Source: Prolixibacteraceae bacterium (GTDB lineage: Bacteria; Bacteroidota; Bacteroidia; Bacteroidales; Prolixibacteraceae). Taken from it: a stretch of 28,745 bases of DNA. Below, one piece after another: positions 1-7,285 of the stretch. Under the pieces are notes generated by a model that saw nothing but the letters and a program-made list of their open reading frames with translations, did not search any database and had not been told where the DNA came from. The position numbers were made by a program, and so were the translations under genes. The stretch lies in the NCBI GenBank assembly GCA_003457135.1, contig DMSQ01000063.1, positions 1,756 to 30,500 of the forward strand, written 5' to 3'. The stretch's first letter is position 1, and the number at the start of each line of letters is the position of its first letter.

Positions 1-1364
1 TTGACTTCCCGTTTTTCGAAAAGTTCGGGATTAACCTGCACATATACAAAGAAAGTACCCTGGTCTTCGAGCAGCGAAGTTGTTGGGACAGTCAAGGCCA
101 GTGTGTTGGTCAGTGTTATTAAATAAACTTCCACAAATCCGCCAGCGGTAAAACCGCCTGTGTTATCAATTTGTAAAGCGACGGGAATGAGGTAATTATC
201 TGTATTCGTTGCTTTCCCGAACGACAGTACTTTACCATTTAATTGTTCGAGCGAATACGTTTGGTTGTCATGCACCGTGCGGATGTTGGCGGAGGCAATC
301 GAACCCAGCATTGATGCGTATTTTTGCTGAACCTCGGCATTCAACAGGAGTGTTTTGTTCTGTGCAACAATTACAACTGGCTGCCCTGCTTCAACATAAG
401 AGCCGTTTTTAACCAGTACCTGTTTCACAAAACCGCTTATCGGACTTTTTACATTCTGTCCTGAAGCGCTGAAATTATTATTCAGGTTATCAAAGATAGC
501 TTTGGCATTATCATATTGATTTTTTGCACTGAGCAGGTCTTTTACAGAAACAATTTTATCTTTTGCCAGTTCAGTTGAGCGTTCGTAATCAGCTTTTGCT
601 TTCTCCAGGTTGTTTTTTGCTTCGGCATAACGCACCGAAATATTGTTATCGGCCATTTCGCTGCCAGAAATAGAGAACAAAGCCTGGCCTTTTGAAACAT
701 CTTTCCCTTCTAGCACAGCGTTCCCTGAAATCATCACTATGCCATTCGTTTTTGCTGAAACAATGATCTCGTCGCCCTGAGAGGATTGAACCTGTGCAGT
801 GGTTTTGATAATCTGACCGAACGGCTCATTGCGGGGGAAATCAGTGGCGAAGTCAACCTTCCACGACTGTTCTTTGGTAAAAACGGTGGTGTTTGTTCTG
901 GAAATGATTATTTTTTCTGAAGCTTCGAGTGCGTCTTTGTCTGATGCAAAAACACTTACTTCAGGAACTACTACTTCGAAACGGCCTGTTTCGTTAGTGA
1001 TCTCAAATTTTAGCGTTCCTGTTCCTGTGGTTTCTGGCTGTATATAGAAACTGTAAATACCTTTTCGGGTTGGCTTATTGAGTGTATGGGCTACTTCTTT
1101 GCTGTTCACTATCAGACGAATAGTCATACTTCCACTTTCCAGCGCTTTAAAATCGGGTAATCTGGAAAAATGCGAAAGCACATTTGCTGTTTCGCCAACC
1201 ACAAAAGCATCGGTTTCGGCAAACATTTCGAAATCGGTACTGTATGCAGTGTATTGGAATTTTACTTCTTCGTTAGCCTCGTGAGCTACGGTTGCCTCTT
1301 TTTTATTCTGGCAGCTTGCAAAAACGATGGCAAGCAATGCACCTAAAAATATCTTTGATTTCAT
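1..1364 (-). CDS. RND efflux periplasmic adaptor lipoprotein (CusB/HlyD type), C-terminus cut by window edge
   Basis: Reading the minus strand from an ATG at 1364 gives an open frame to base 1, about 454 codons without a stop; the end lies outside the window. The N-terminus MKSKIFLGALLAIVFASC is a lipoprotein signal with the lipobox Cys at residue 18, so the protein is probably anchored in the periplasm. Residues of about 20-165 form an extra N-terminal region seen in CusB-like adaptors. A biotinyl-lipoyl half-motif (AKTNGIVMISGNAVLEGKDV) follows, then a helical hairpin rich in Ala, Lys and Asn, then the second half (VKSPISGFVKQVLVKNGSYV). This is the membrane-fusion-protein architecture that links an inner-membrane RND pump to a TolC-like channel. 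It follows a His/Cys-rich exported protein on the same strand, which suggests metal efflux. The pump and outer-membrane genes would lie beyond the left edge. Family call is firm; substrate is inference. Confidence 0.88.
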   Translation of the reverse strand, partial: MKSKIFLGALLAIVFASCQNKKEATVAHEANEEVKFQYTAYSTDFEMFAETDAFVVGETANVLSHFSRLPDFKALESGSMTIRLIVNSKEVAHTLNKPTRKGIYSFYIQPETTGTGTLKFEITNETGRFEVVVPEVSVFASDKDALEASEKIIISRTNTTVFTKEQSWKVDFATDFPRNEPFGQIIKTTAQVQSSQGDEIIVSAKTNGIVMISGNAVLEGKDVSKGQALFSISGSEMADNNISVRYAEAKNNLEKAKADYERSTELAKDKIVSVKDLLSAKNQYDNAKAIFDNLNNNFSASGQNVKSPISGFVKQVLVKNGSYVEAGQPVVIVAQNKTLLLNAEVQQKYASMLGSIASANIRTVHDNQTYSLEQLNGKVLSFGKATNTDNYLIPVALQIDNTGGFTAGGFVEVYLITLTNTLALTVPTTSLLEDQGTFFVYVQVNPELFEKREV

Positions 1365-1373
1365 CTAAAATCC

Positions 1374-1467
1374 TGTTTAAATTTCTAAATAATTAATTGA
1401 TGAATGCGTGTAAGTACGATTCTATAAATCAATTACAGCAAGCATTCAGAAAAAAGAAATTTAAACA
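1374..1467. repeat. Intergenic 13-bp inverted repeat enclosing crossed smaller repeats
   Basis: TGTTTAAATTTCT (1374-1386) and its exact reverse complement (1455-1467) bracket the gap between the DUF6769-like gene and the efflux adaptor gene, including the stop codon of the former. Inside, TAATTGAT (1394-1401) can pair with 1428-1435 and TGAATGC (1401-1407) with 1442-1448. The two inner pairings cross each other. In the transcript this could be an intercistronic stem or alternating structure. It may also simply be an old inserted repeat. Confidence 0.5.
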
Positions 1468-1895
1468 ATGGGGGGAGCCCTTAATCCTGAAGAGGTGGAA
1501 AAGAAGCAGGAATGGGAGGAAGTTTCTAATGGTATTTGTGGAATTGAAATAATTTTTGGCACAAAGGAATTGAAATCATTGCCAAACAGAATAGCCTGAA
1601 AATGAGCTAATAGGGAATGATTATCATTACAATCCAAATACTTAAATTCTTCTTTTAAAGAATTTGCAGGAATTACAACAGCTTGTTTTAAGACGCAACA
1701 TTCAGTTCCAGCATTTCCGTCATGTTCGTGGTCATGAGCAGTTGTGCTGTGATTGTGCGCGTAACTGTCGGATTGGCAATGACTGCTTTCAATACAAACC
1801 AAACTTTTATGGTGATGATGGGGTACAACAGCATGAACCAATAATGTAATATTGGCAAGAAGAATAAAAAATAGGACTGTTGTTCTTTTAATCAT
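1461..1895 (-). CDS. His/Cys-rich exported protein, DUF6769-like
   Basis: A 144-residue protein with a hydrophobic N-terminal segment (TVLFFILLANITLLVHAVV) that looks like a signal peptide or anchor. A cluster PHHHH follows immediately, then further His/Cys runs (SHCQSD, AHNHSTTAHDHEHD, ECC). Such a layout fits metal binding in the periplasm or at the membrane. Small proteins of this type (DUF6769, recalled from memory) commonly precede heavy-metal RND efflux genes in Bacteroidota, and here the next gene on the strand is an efflux adaptor starting 97 bases downstream. A TATATTTG -7 element lies about 57 bases upstream of the ATG and a short palindrome sits between the two. Function is not established by the sequence; a metal sensor or chaperone role is inferred only from composition and context. 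Confidence 0.72.
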   Translation of the reverse strand: MIKRTTVLFFILLANITLLVHAVVPHHHHKSLVCIESSHCQSDSYAHNHSTTAHDHEHDGNAGTECCVLKQAVVIPANSLKEEFKYLDCNDNHSLLAHFQAILFGNDFNSFVPKIISIPQIPLETSSHSCFFSTSSGLRAPPIV

Positions 1896-1907
1896 CGTTT
1901 CTGTAAG

Positions 1908-1919
1908 ACCGTTCAGTCA
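1908..1919. promoter_or_regulatory. Possible operator palindrome GACCGTTCAGTC
   Basis: A 12-base imperfect palindrome with GAC/GTC outer arms lies between the likely transcription start of the efflux operon and the ATG at 1895. TetR-family repressors of efflux operons often bind sites of this general shape, but no regulator gene is in the window, so the assignment is a guess. Confidence 0.25.
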
Positions 1920-1951
1920 TTCTTTAAAAAACTTAAACATAGTATAGCTGG

Positions 1952-1959
1952 CAAATATA
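1952..1959 (-). promoter_or_regulatory. Bacteroidota -7 element TATATTTG for the efflux operon
   Basis: The minus strand reads TATATTTG, an exact match to the TAnnTTTG element used by the Bacteroidota primary sigma factor. The predicted start of transcription is about 50 bases before the ATG at 1895. No good TTG was found at the -33 position. Confidence 0.5.
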
Positions 1960-2021
1960 ATTTAATTTGCCCATTTTGATCACAGTAAGAGCCACCTTTT
2001 CAATTTCTTTGAAAATAGAAA

Positions 2022-2933
2022 CTAATTAATCCTTAGAACCCTGCCAATTTTCAGGGTCGTCTGAGCTGTAATGCTGTTGGAGGTGCAGATTTTTCTTACC
2101 GAAGTATGGTATCTTCGGGCAATAGTTGAGAGGTTGTCACCTTTACGAATAACATGTTTGGTCGTTCCTCCGGCAGCCAACTCAGCGCCATCCGAGGGCA
2201 GTGGTTTCTTTATGAAATTGCTCCGGTCGGTTTCCACCCGTTTATTGGCGTAATAAATCTGATCAGTCCGAAGGTTATAGGTTTCAAAATCAATGTATTT
2301 ATTCGAGTCGAAAGGCTGACCAAATAAACGGGTTTCGAAGTGAAGGTGGTTGCAGGTTGCACGACCTGTGCGACCGCCCAGGCCAATCAGGTCACCCGCC
2401 TTTATGGTATCGTTTACTTTAACATTGATAGCTTTCAGATGTCCGTAAATAGTCTCCAACCCGTTACTGTGCCTGACTAATACCAGATTTCCATATCCGC
2501 TGAACCGTTTAGCTATACGGACTCTTCCATCGAAAGCACAACGCACGGTATCCCCCGAATTCAGTTTGATATCGGTACCCGTATGCATCCTTCCATGCCG
2601 GGGTCCGTATTTGGAAATAACAAAGCCTTTTACCGGATGCACATAATTCCTGTCACAATTTCCTAAAAGGGTGATAGTGATGGTATCGTTCTTATTTGGA
2701 AGTGTATTGGCCGGATATTTGATTTGTGTACTGCTCCAAATATTCTGGTAAAGTATTTCGTCGGGTGATTTTAGTGAATCTTCAGGAATTTCTTCAACCG
2801 TACTGAGCAATGAATCCATTTCGCTAATTTCAATTTTTGCTTTAATGGTATCCGAAAGTATTTGCTGTGCAATACTATAGACAGAAAAGAACAGACAGGT
2901 AGTTAGGGTTAGTGTAAAAAATTTCATTTTCAA
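2022..2933 (-). CDS. Secreted M23 metallopeptidase with C-terminal LysM domain
   Basis: A 303-residue protein. An N-terminal signal peptide (about residues 1-22, ending near YSIAQQ) directs export. Mid-protein is an M23/LytM domain with the zinc-site motifs HTGTDIK and HLHFETR and the conserved core YGHLKAI. The last 45 residues or so (VIRKGDNLSTIARRYHTSVR, ending IGRVLRIN) are a LysM peptidoglycan-binding repeat. Enzymes of this type cut peptide crosslinks in peptidoglycan during growth and division; the zinc ligands appear complete, so it is probably an active endopeptidase rather than an EnvC/NlpD-type activator. It is divergent from a putative cell-wall gene pair at 3092-5075. Confidence 0.93.
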   Translation of the reverse strand: MKMKFFTLTLTTCLFFSVYSIAQQILSDTIKAKIEISEMDSLLSTVEEIPEDSLKSPDEILYQNIWSSTQIKYPANTLPNKNDTITITLLGNCDRNYVHPVKGFVISKYGPRHGRMHTGTDIKLNSGDTVRCAFDGRVRIAKRFSGYGNLVLVRHSNGLETIYGHLKAINVKVNDTIKAGDLIGLGGRTGRATCNHLHFETRLFGQPFDSNKYIDFETYNLRTDQIYYANKRVETDRSNFIKKPLPSDGAELAAGGTTKHVIRKGDNLSTIARRYHTSVRKICTSNSITAQTTLKIGRVLRIN

Positions 2934-3054
2934 AATTTGGGTTAATAGTTAGCTCAAAAATTTGAACGGGAAGCGAAGGTAATCTTTTCATTAATAATTA
3001 TTGCAATTTCTGCTAATAGAGATGGTCTTTTTAACAAACTATAACACCTTTTTA

Positions 3055-3062
3055 TACATTTG
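3055..3062 (+). promoter_or_regulatory. Bacteroidota -7 element TACATTTG
   Basis: Exact match to TAnnTTTG, 29 bases upstream of the ATG at 3092, so the 5' leader would be about 25 bases and would include the Shine-Dalgarno-like site at 3074-3080. Confidence 0.5.
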
Positions 3063-3073
3063 CGGCAATTTTT

Positions 3074-3080
3074 AAGGAGG
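3074..3080 (+). promoter_or_regulatory. Strong Shine-Dalgarno sequence AAGGAGG
   Basis: AAGGAGG lies 11 bases before the ATG at 3092 and supports that start. Most genes in this window have no such site, as is usual in Bacteroidota, so this one stands out. Confidence 0.6.
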
Positions 3081-3091
3081 ATTATTCAGAG

Positions 3092-4210
3092 ATGAAAAAC
3101 ACTGGTTCCCGCAAGATTTTGAAGGTTTTAGGATTTGGAATTGCGGGTATTTTCACACTAATTGGACTGACCCTGACGTTAGCTTTTCTTGCTGTCAAAT
3201 TTCATGTGACCAACGATCCGGGAGCGGTTGACCTGAACGACCGGTATTTTCAGGAAATAAAAGACAAGTATGGCCGCGGGACTGAACACAATAACACTCT
3301 GTCCGATTTTAACGAGACACGCCTTCTTCACAACCTTTCGGTATTAAGCAAGTATTATCCGGCCAATGCCTACTTCATTCAAAATGCCTATTATCAAAGC
3401 CATAACCTGAAAGAAGCGCAGCGCATGATTGAAGCGGTAAATCTGCACATGCAGGAAAATACCGAATATCACTCCGCGGTGAATAATTTTACTGAGAACA
3501 GTGATCCTGTCATGACAAAAATGAAAACAAAAAGCATTTTTGAGTGGATGAATATCAATGAATGGGAGGATTTCAAATTGGCTGTTGCCAAAGATAAAAA
3601 CCTGATTGATTCGGCTGCCTGCCTGACCGGTGTAGAGCCCCGCCTGATTGTGGTTTTATTGGTTGGAGAACAGATTCGCCTGTTTAATTCGAGCCGCGAA
3701 GCCTATAAAAAATGGATCGGCCCCTTGAAAATCCTTTCGGTCGAAACTACTTTTTCGTTAGGGGTAACTGGTATCAAAGTCTTAACAGCCCAAAAGATCG
3801 AAAAAAACCTGAAAGACAGCACTTCTGTATTTTATCTGGGCAAATCCTACGAACACCTGCTCGATTTTCAAACCGGAAATATAGCGCCAGAGCGTTTTAA
3901 GCGACTGACATCTTATCAAAATCATTTCTACTCGTACCTGTATGCCGCACTTAACCTGAAACAGATGAAGGTTCAATGGGAACGGTCGGGCTTCCCGATT
4001 GCTGACAGGCCCGAGATTCTGGCTACCCTCTATAATATTGGTTACGAAGTGTCGATACCTAAAGAAAATCCATTAGTGGGTGGCTCAGGCATCAATATCA
4101 AAGGCAAGAAGTATTCCTTTGGTTCAGTCGCCTATGAATTCTATTATTCAGGCGAATTATTCGAATTGTTCCCTTTTAAAAATTCCAGATTTGATTTCAC
4201 CGATGTTTAA
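3092..4210 (+). CDS. Membrane-anchored protein of unknown function, possible lysozyme-like (SLT-type) domain
   Basis: A 372-residue protein with one N-terminal membrane segment (about residues 14-34, GIAGIFTLIGLTLTLAFLAV) and the rest probably outside the inner membrane. I do not recognise a named family. The stretch TGVEPRLIVVLLVGEQIRLF, followed about 30 residues later by FSLGVTGIKVLTAQKIE, resembles the lytic transglycosylase pattern in which a helix ending in a catalytic Glu (ES, here GEQ) precedes G-(L/I)-M-Q-(hydrophobic)-x-(P/T)-A. RPEILATLYNIG near residue 325 also resembles C-terminal segments of such enzymes. The start is fixed by a strong ribosome site. It overlaps the next gene by 8 bases and sits beside an M23 peptidase, which agrees with an envelope role. 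The transglycosylase idea is inference from short motifs. Confidence 0.75.
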   Translation: MKNTGSRKILKVLGFGIAGIFTLIGLTLTLAFLAVKFHVTNDPGAVDLNDRYFQEIKDKYGRGTEHNNTLSDFNETRLLHNLSVLSKYYPANAYFIQNAYYQSHNLKEAQRMIEAVNLHMQENTEYHSAVNNFTENSDPVMTKMKTKSIFEWMNINEWEDFKLAVAKDKNLIDSAACLTGVEPRLIVVLLVGEQIRLFNSSREAYKKWIGPLKILSVETTFSLGVTGIKVLTAQKIEKNLKDSTSVFYLGKSYEHLLDFQTGNIAPERFKRLTSYQNHFYSYLYAALNLKQMKVQWERSGFPIADRPEILATLYNIGYEVSIPKENPLVGGSGINIKGKKYSFGSVAYEFYYSGELFELFPFKNSRFDFTDV

Positions 4211-5075
4211 ATCAAGTATCACCCAATCGTTTTCAGGAAGAATATTTTACATGTCTGTCATATTTCTCCTGACTTCATTAAGCAACGTTGCACAGACTCC
4301 ATGGATCAGTGAAATTCCGTGGACAAGTCTGATGGATGGTCTTCAATATGCTGAAGTGGATACACCTGTAAAATCGGTAGTGAACGACTCCAGGCTGACC
4401 ATCCTGAAAATTGATGTCCGAAAATTCGACTTTGAATTTCTGACCGCTTCCGAACATGGCATGCAACCTCGTACTGCACCAGATTGGGCGAGCGAATTCG
4501 GACAGAACATCATCATCAATGCCGGGATGTATAAGTACAACAAAACGCAGTCGAACAAAGGCTACATGAAGAATTACAACCACCTGAACAACCCGGTCAG
4601 GAACAATTATTACAACGCCTTGCTGGCCATGCACCCGAAAGATCCTCAAAAACCACCTTTCGAAATCATTGACACCTACAAACAGGATTGGGAAAAGATA
4701 AAGAATCAGTACCACTCGGTATGCCAGGGAATGCGCATGATTAATGACAAAGGAGAAGGAATGGCATTTACCAAGCGACCCGACCAGTCGTGCAGCATGA
4801 TTTTGGCAGCTACTGACACAGAGCGCAATCTGTACTTCATTTTTACACGGTCGCCATACACCCACCTCAAAATGATCGCTTTTTTACAAGGACTGCCACT
4901 GAATATCCGCACAACGGTTTATCTTGAAGGTGGCCCTGAAACCAGTTTGTACATCAACACCGGAGATACTGTGATTGCCAAATACGGCAGCTATGTTTCG
5001 AACACCTGCGACAACGACGACAACGATCATTTCCGTAAAATGCCGAATGTGATCGCGTTGCGGAAGAAAAAGTAG
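4203..5075 (+). CDS. Phosphodiester glycosidase family protein (NAGPA/DUF2233 domain)
   Basis: Taking the ATG at 4203 gives 290 residues; the in-frame ATG at 4251 would give a tighter signal peptide (MSVIFLLTSLSNVAQTP) and is a real alternative. Longer upstream readings lie inside the previous gene. Family hallmarks are INAGMYKYN in the first third and YLEGGPETSLYI near the C-terminus. NAGPA-type domains cleave sugar-phosphodiester bonds; bacterial members are usually exported and linked to cell-wall or exopolysaccharide turnover. Its start overlaps the stop of the putative lysozyme-like gene, so the two are almost certainly co-transcribed and perhaps translationally coupled. Family call is good; the substrate is unknown. 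Confidence 0.85.
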   Translation: MFKSSITQSFSGRIFYMSVIFLLTSLSNVAQTPWISEIPWTSLMDGLQYAEVDTPVKSVVNDSRLTILKIDVRKFDFEFLTASEHGMQPRTAPDWASEFGQNIIINAGMYKYNKTQSNKGYMKNYNHLNNPVRNNYYNALLAMHPKDPQKPPFEIIDTYKQDWEKIKNQYHSVCQGMRMINDKGEGMAFTKRPDQSCSMILAATDTERNLYFIFTRSPYTHLKMIAFLQGLPLNIRTTVYLEGGPETSLYINTGDTVIAKYGSYVSNTCDNDDNDHFRKMPNVIALRKKK

Positions 5076-5153
5076 AACCGATGTGGCAATTTGGAAAACA
5101 ACCTTTAATGATTATTCCTTTTCTACCATCTGAGACTGCAAACTGACCACTTC

Positions 5154-5717
5154 CTATTCCCTGATTATCTTGATTTCACCTCCCCGGCCAAGCTTTATAA
5201 TGCTTGATGGAATAGCTTTTTGATCGTCATCCTGACGGTATTTAACCACGTAATCAACTGAGTAAATAATTTCCTGTGATATCTCAGCGAAGCAGGCAGG
5301 CGATGGTTTTCCACTGATATTCGCAGAAGTTGACACAATCGGGCGTTTAAACCGGCGGATTAAATCGCTGCTGAATGGTTCGGTGGTCAGGCGAATTCCG
5401 ATGCTTCCATCTTCGGCGATCAGGTTTTTGGCCAGATTTTTAGCGCCATCATAAATAATGGTCAGTGGTTTATCGGTTAGTTCAATCAAATCGTAAGCTA
5501 TTTCCGGAACTTCTTGCACATAACGCTCCAGCAAAGAGGCATTTTCCATTAAAACAAGCATGCTTTTGGAGTCAATCCGGTTTTTAATGGCATAAATCCG
5601 ATTGACTGCCTCTTCATTGCAGGCATCACAGCCCAATCCCCAAATGGTATCGGTTGGGTATAAAATCACTCCACCTTTTTGCAGAATTGCAAGCGCTTCT
5701 TTAGTATCATCAATCAT
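5154..5717 (-). CDS. tsaC: L-threonylcarbamoyladenylate synthase (TsaC/YrdC family)
   Basis: A 187-residue protein, the size of a single YrdC domain without the extra Sua5 domain. The N-terminal signature ILYPTDTIWGLGCDA and the later STSANISGKPSP are characteristic of the family, which makes threonylcarbamoyl-AMP from Thr, bicarbonate and ATP for the t6A37 modification of ANN-decoding tRNAs in the cytoplasm. Its ATG overlaps the last 8 bases of the glycosyltransferase gene upstream on the same strand, so both are in one operon, though no functional link is evident. Confidence 0.93.
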   Translation of the reverse strand: MIDDTKEALAILQKGGVILYPTDTIWGLGCDACNEEAVNRIYAIKNRIDSKSMLVLMENASLLERYVQEVPEIAYDLIELTDKPLTIIYDGAKNLAKNLIAEDGSIGIRLTTEPFSSDLIRRFKRPIVSTSANISGKPSPACFAEISQEIIYSVDYVVKYRQDDDQKAIPSSIIKLGRGGEIKIIRE

Positions 5718-6831
5718 TTAAAACCGAATTATAAAGTTGATTCAATTGTTGGGCAAAATTCTCCCCTGTAAACCTTTGAGCATTGATTTTTCCTTTTTCA
5801 ATAAGCGATTTCCGTAAGATCTGGTCGGCAAGCAAACTTTTAATTGTAATTCCAATTTCTTCCGGATTCTTGGGATTAATATACAATGCAGCGCTTCCGC
5901 CGGCCTCCGGTAAACTGCTGGTATTTGAGGTAATCACCGGACAGCCCGAAGCCTGTGCTTCAGCTACCGGAAGTCCAAAGCCTTCGAAAAGCGATGGATA
6001 AACCATCACTTCGGCCATCTGGTACAAAACAGCTAATTCTTCATCCTTAATTTTTGGAAGGAAAAATACTTCAAGACGATTCAGATCGGCTTCAATGAAT
6101 TTCTGAACCTTCAAATGATAGCTGGTCAGTTTTCCGATTACCACTACCGGGATGTACAATTTGGCTAAAACCATTCCCTCGAGCAAAGCAAGCAGGTTTT
6201 TTCGGGGCTCAATGGTTCCTACGGTAAGTAAAAATTTCTCCGGAAGTTGATATTTATGTCGGATCGCAATTTTTTGATCCCATGTGTTTTCCTGAAAGAA
6301 CAAAGGATTAACCGACTGATAAATAACTTCAATTTTTTCTTCAGGAGCAGCAAAAAAGCTGATTAAATCCTGTTTGGTCTGTTCCGAAATAGCATGAATC
6401 CGGTTTGCTACCCGACAAGAGTGCCTGAATTTCCGGTCATAAATCGTGCGATCAATTGCCTGATAGTATTCCGGGTACCTTATATAAATCAAATCATGAA
6501 TGGTGACTACTGTTTTAATGCCGGTATTTTCGATACCTACAGGCAATTCGTGGCTCAAACCATTGTATAAATCAATTTTAAGGTTTTTGGCCTGATTTGC
6601 AATCCGAAGAGTTCGCCAGCTATTTTTAAGTGTTTTCCAGAAGATACCTTCAGGTTTAATTTCAACGGAATTTTCAGGAGGTAAAAAAAGTGGATTTTTA
6701 ATTCCGGGATGAAACAGGAAATATTGATCGCCAGTATTTTGGCGGGCAAGCGCAGTAATCGTGTTGCGGCTGAAATTACCCAGTCCGGCAGCATTATTAA
6801 AAGCACGCTTGGCATCAAATCCGATTCTCAC
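5710..6831 (-). CDS. Glycosyltransferase family 4 (GT-B) protein
   Basis: 373 residues with a GT-B layout: N-terminal acceptor domain beginning MRIGFDAKRAFNNAAGLGNF, and a C-terminal nucleotide-sugar domain with LTVGTIEPRKN and EGFGLPVAEAQASGCPVITS, the E-x7-E motif region of GT4 retaining enzymes. Such proteins act at the inner face of the membrane in surface polysaccharide or glycan assembly. No other polysaccharide genes are adjacent, so donor and acceptor cannot be inferred. Overlaps tsaC by 8 bases. Confidence 0.9.
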   Translation of the reverse strand: MRIGFDAKRAFNNAAGLGNFSRNTITALARQNTGDQYFLFHPGIKNPLFLPPENSVEIKPEGIFWKTLKNSWRTLRIANQAKNLKIDLYNGLSHELPVGIENTGIKTVVTIHDLIYIRYPEYYQAIDRTIYDRKFRHSCRVANRIHAISEQTKQDLISFFAAPEEKIEVIYQSVNPLFFQENTWDQKIAIRHKYQLPEKFLLTVGTIEPRKNLLALLEGMVLAKLYIPVVVIGKLTSYHLKVQKFIEADLNRLEVFFLPKIKDEELAVLYQMAEVMVYPSLFEGFGLPVAEAQASGCPVITSNTSSLPEAGGSAALYINPKNPEEIGITIKSLLADQILRKSLIEKGKINAQRFTGENFAQQLNQLYNSVLND

Positions 6832-6947
6832 TCGGGTTGTTTTAATTATTGTATTAAGCCTGATAATATCCTAATCCTATAGAAACTTATGAGGCTATTG
6901 AATTTATTCGAACAATTTAGACAATTGCAGTTAGGTTTGTGACAGAA

Positions 6948-7112
6948 TTATTGTTTTGCAAGGTCCTTCGCTTTAACTCTCACGATCTTTCCATCTCTTG
7001 AAATCACAAGCTCACCATCTTCTTTTTGTTTAGAAGCCAGCAATCTTTTGTAAGATAATTGAATCCCCTGAAGAATCTTTGTACGCAAATCATTTATATT
7101 TTCCCTTCTCAT
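6948..7112 (-). CDS. 54-residue protein, possible orphan antitoxin of a zeta-toxin locus
   Basis: The frame starts at an ATG at 7112 and stops at 6948-6950. The product begins MRRENINDLRTKILQGIQLS and ends with ISRDGKIVRVKAKDL, a compact charged protein with a predicted helix then a short strand-rich tail. Small proteins of this look occur beside zeta-toxin-like kinases in Bacteroidota as far as I recall, and here the ATG overlaps by 4 bases (ATGA) the stop of a zeta-toxin remnant. If it was the antitoxin it no longer has an intact toxin next to it. The gene itself looks undamaged. Function is inferred from context only. Confidence 0.6.
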   Translation of the reverse strand: MRRENINDLRTKILQGIQLSYKRLLASKQKEDGELVISRDGKIVRVKAKDLAKQ

Positions 7113-7282
7113 AACTTTATGAAATCCTTTATCCTATCTAACATTATCCGACCAGATTCTATGGCTATTTTGTCAGGTTGAAATGGTGATAATCCCTTAG
7201 CAATCTCATCAGCATTGACAAATTCCCTGCAATTAAGCATATCAGGTAATACAGAATACGAGGCAGTTGTTTTGCCCGCACC
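7109..7282 (-). pseudogene. Remnant of a zeta-toxin family kinase gene
   Basis: The minus strand from 7282 encodes 57 residues beginning GAGKTTASYSVLPDMLNC, continuing EFVNADEIAKGLSPFQPDKI and ending ESGRIMLDRIKDFIKL before a TGA at 7109-7111. This is the P-loop (GAGKTT) and following segment of Bacteroidota zeta-toxin-like ATPases, normally about 190 residues. The start codon and first strand before the P-loop are missing and the C-terminal two-thirds are gone. The reading frame is continuous with the stop codon of the upstream HhH-GPD gene, separated from it only by one His codon. It cannot make a working kinase. Called from recognisable motif order. Confidence 0.8.
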
Positions 7283-7285
7283 ATG

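Noticed and set aside
1997..2015. TTTTCAA/TTGAAAA stem after the M23 gene as a terminator
   Set aside because: The stem is AT-only apart from one pair and no T-run follows on the minus strand.
4278..4865. Long minus-strand frame opposite the phosphodiester glycosidase
   Set aside because: It is antisense to a well-supported gene, has unlikely composition (rich in Cys, Val and His) and matches no family.
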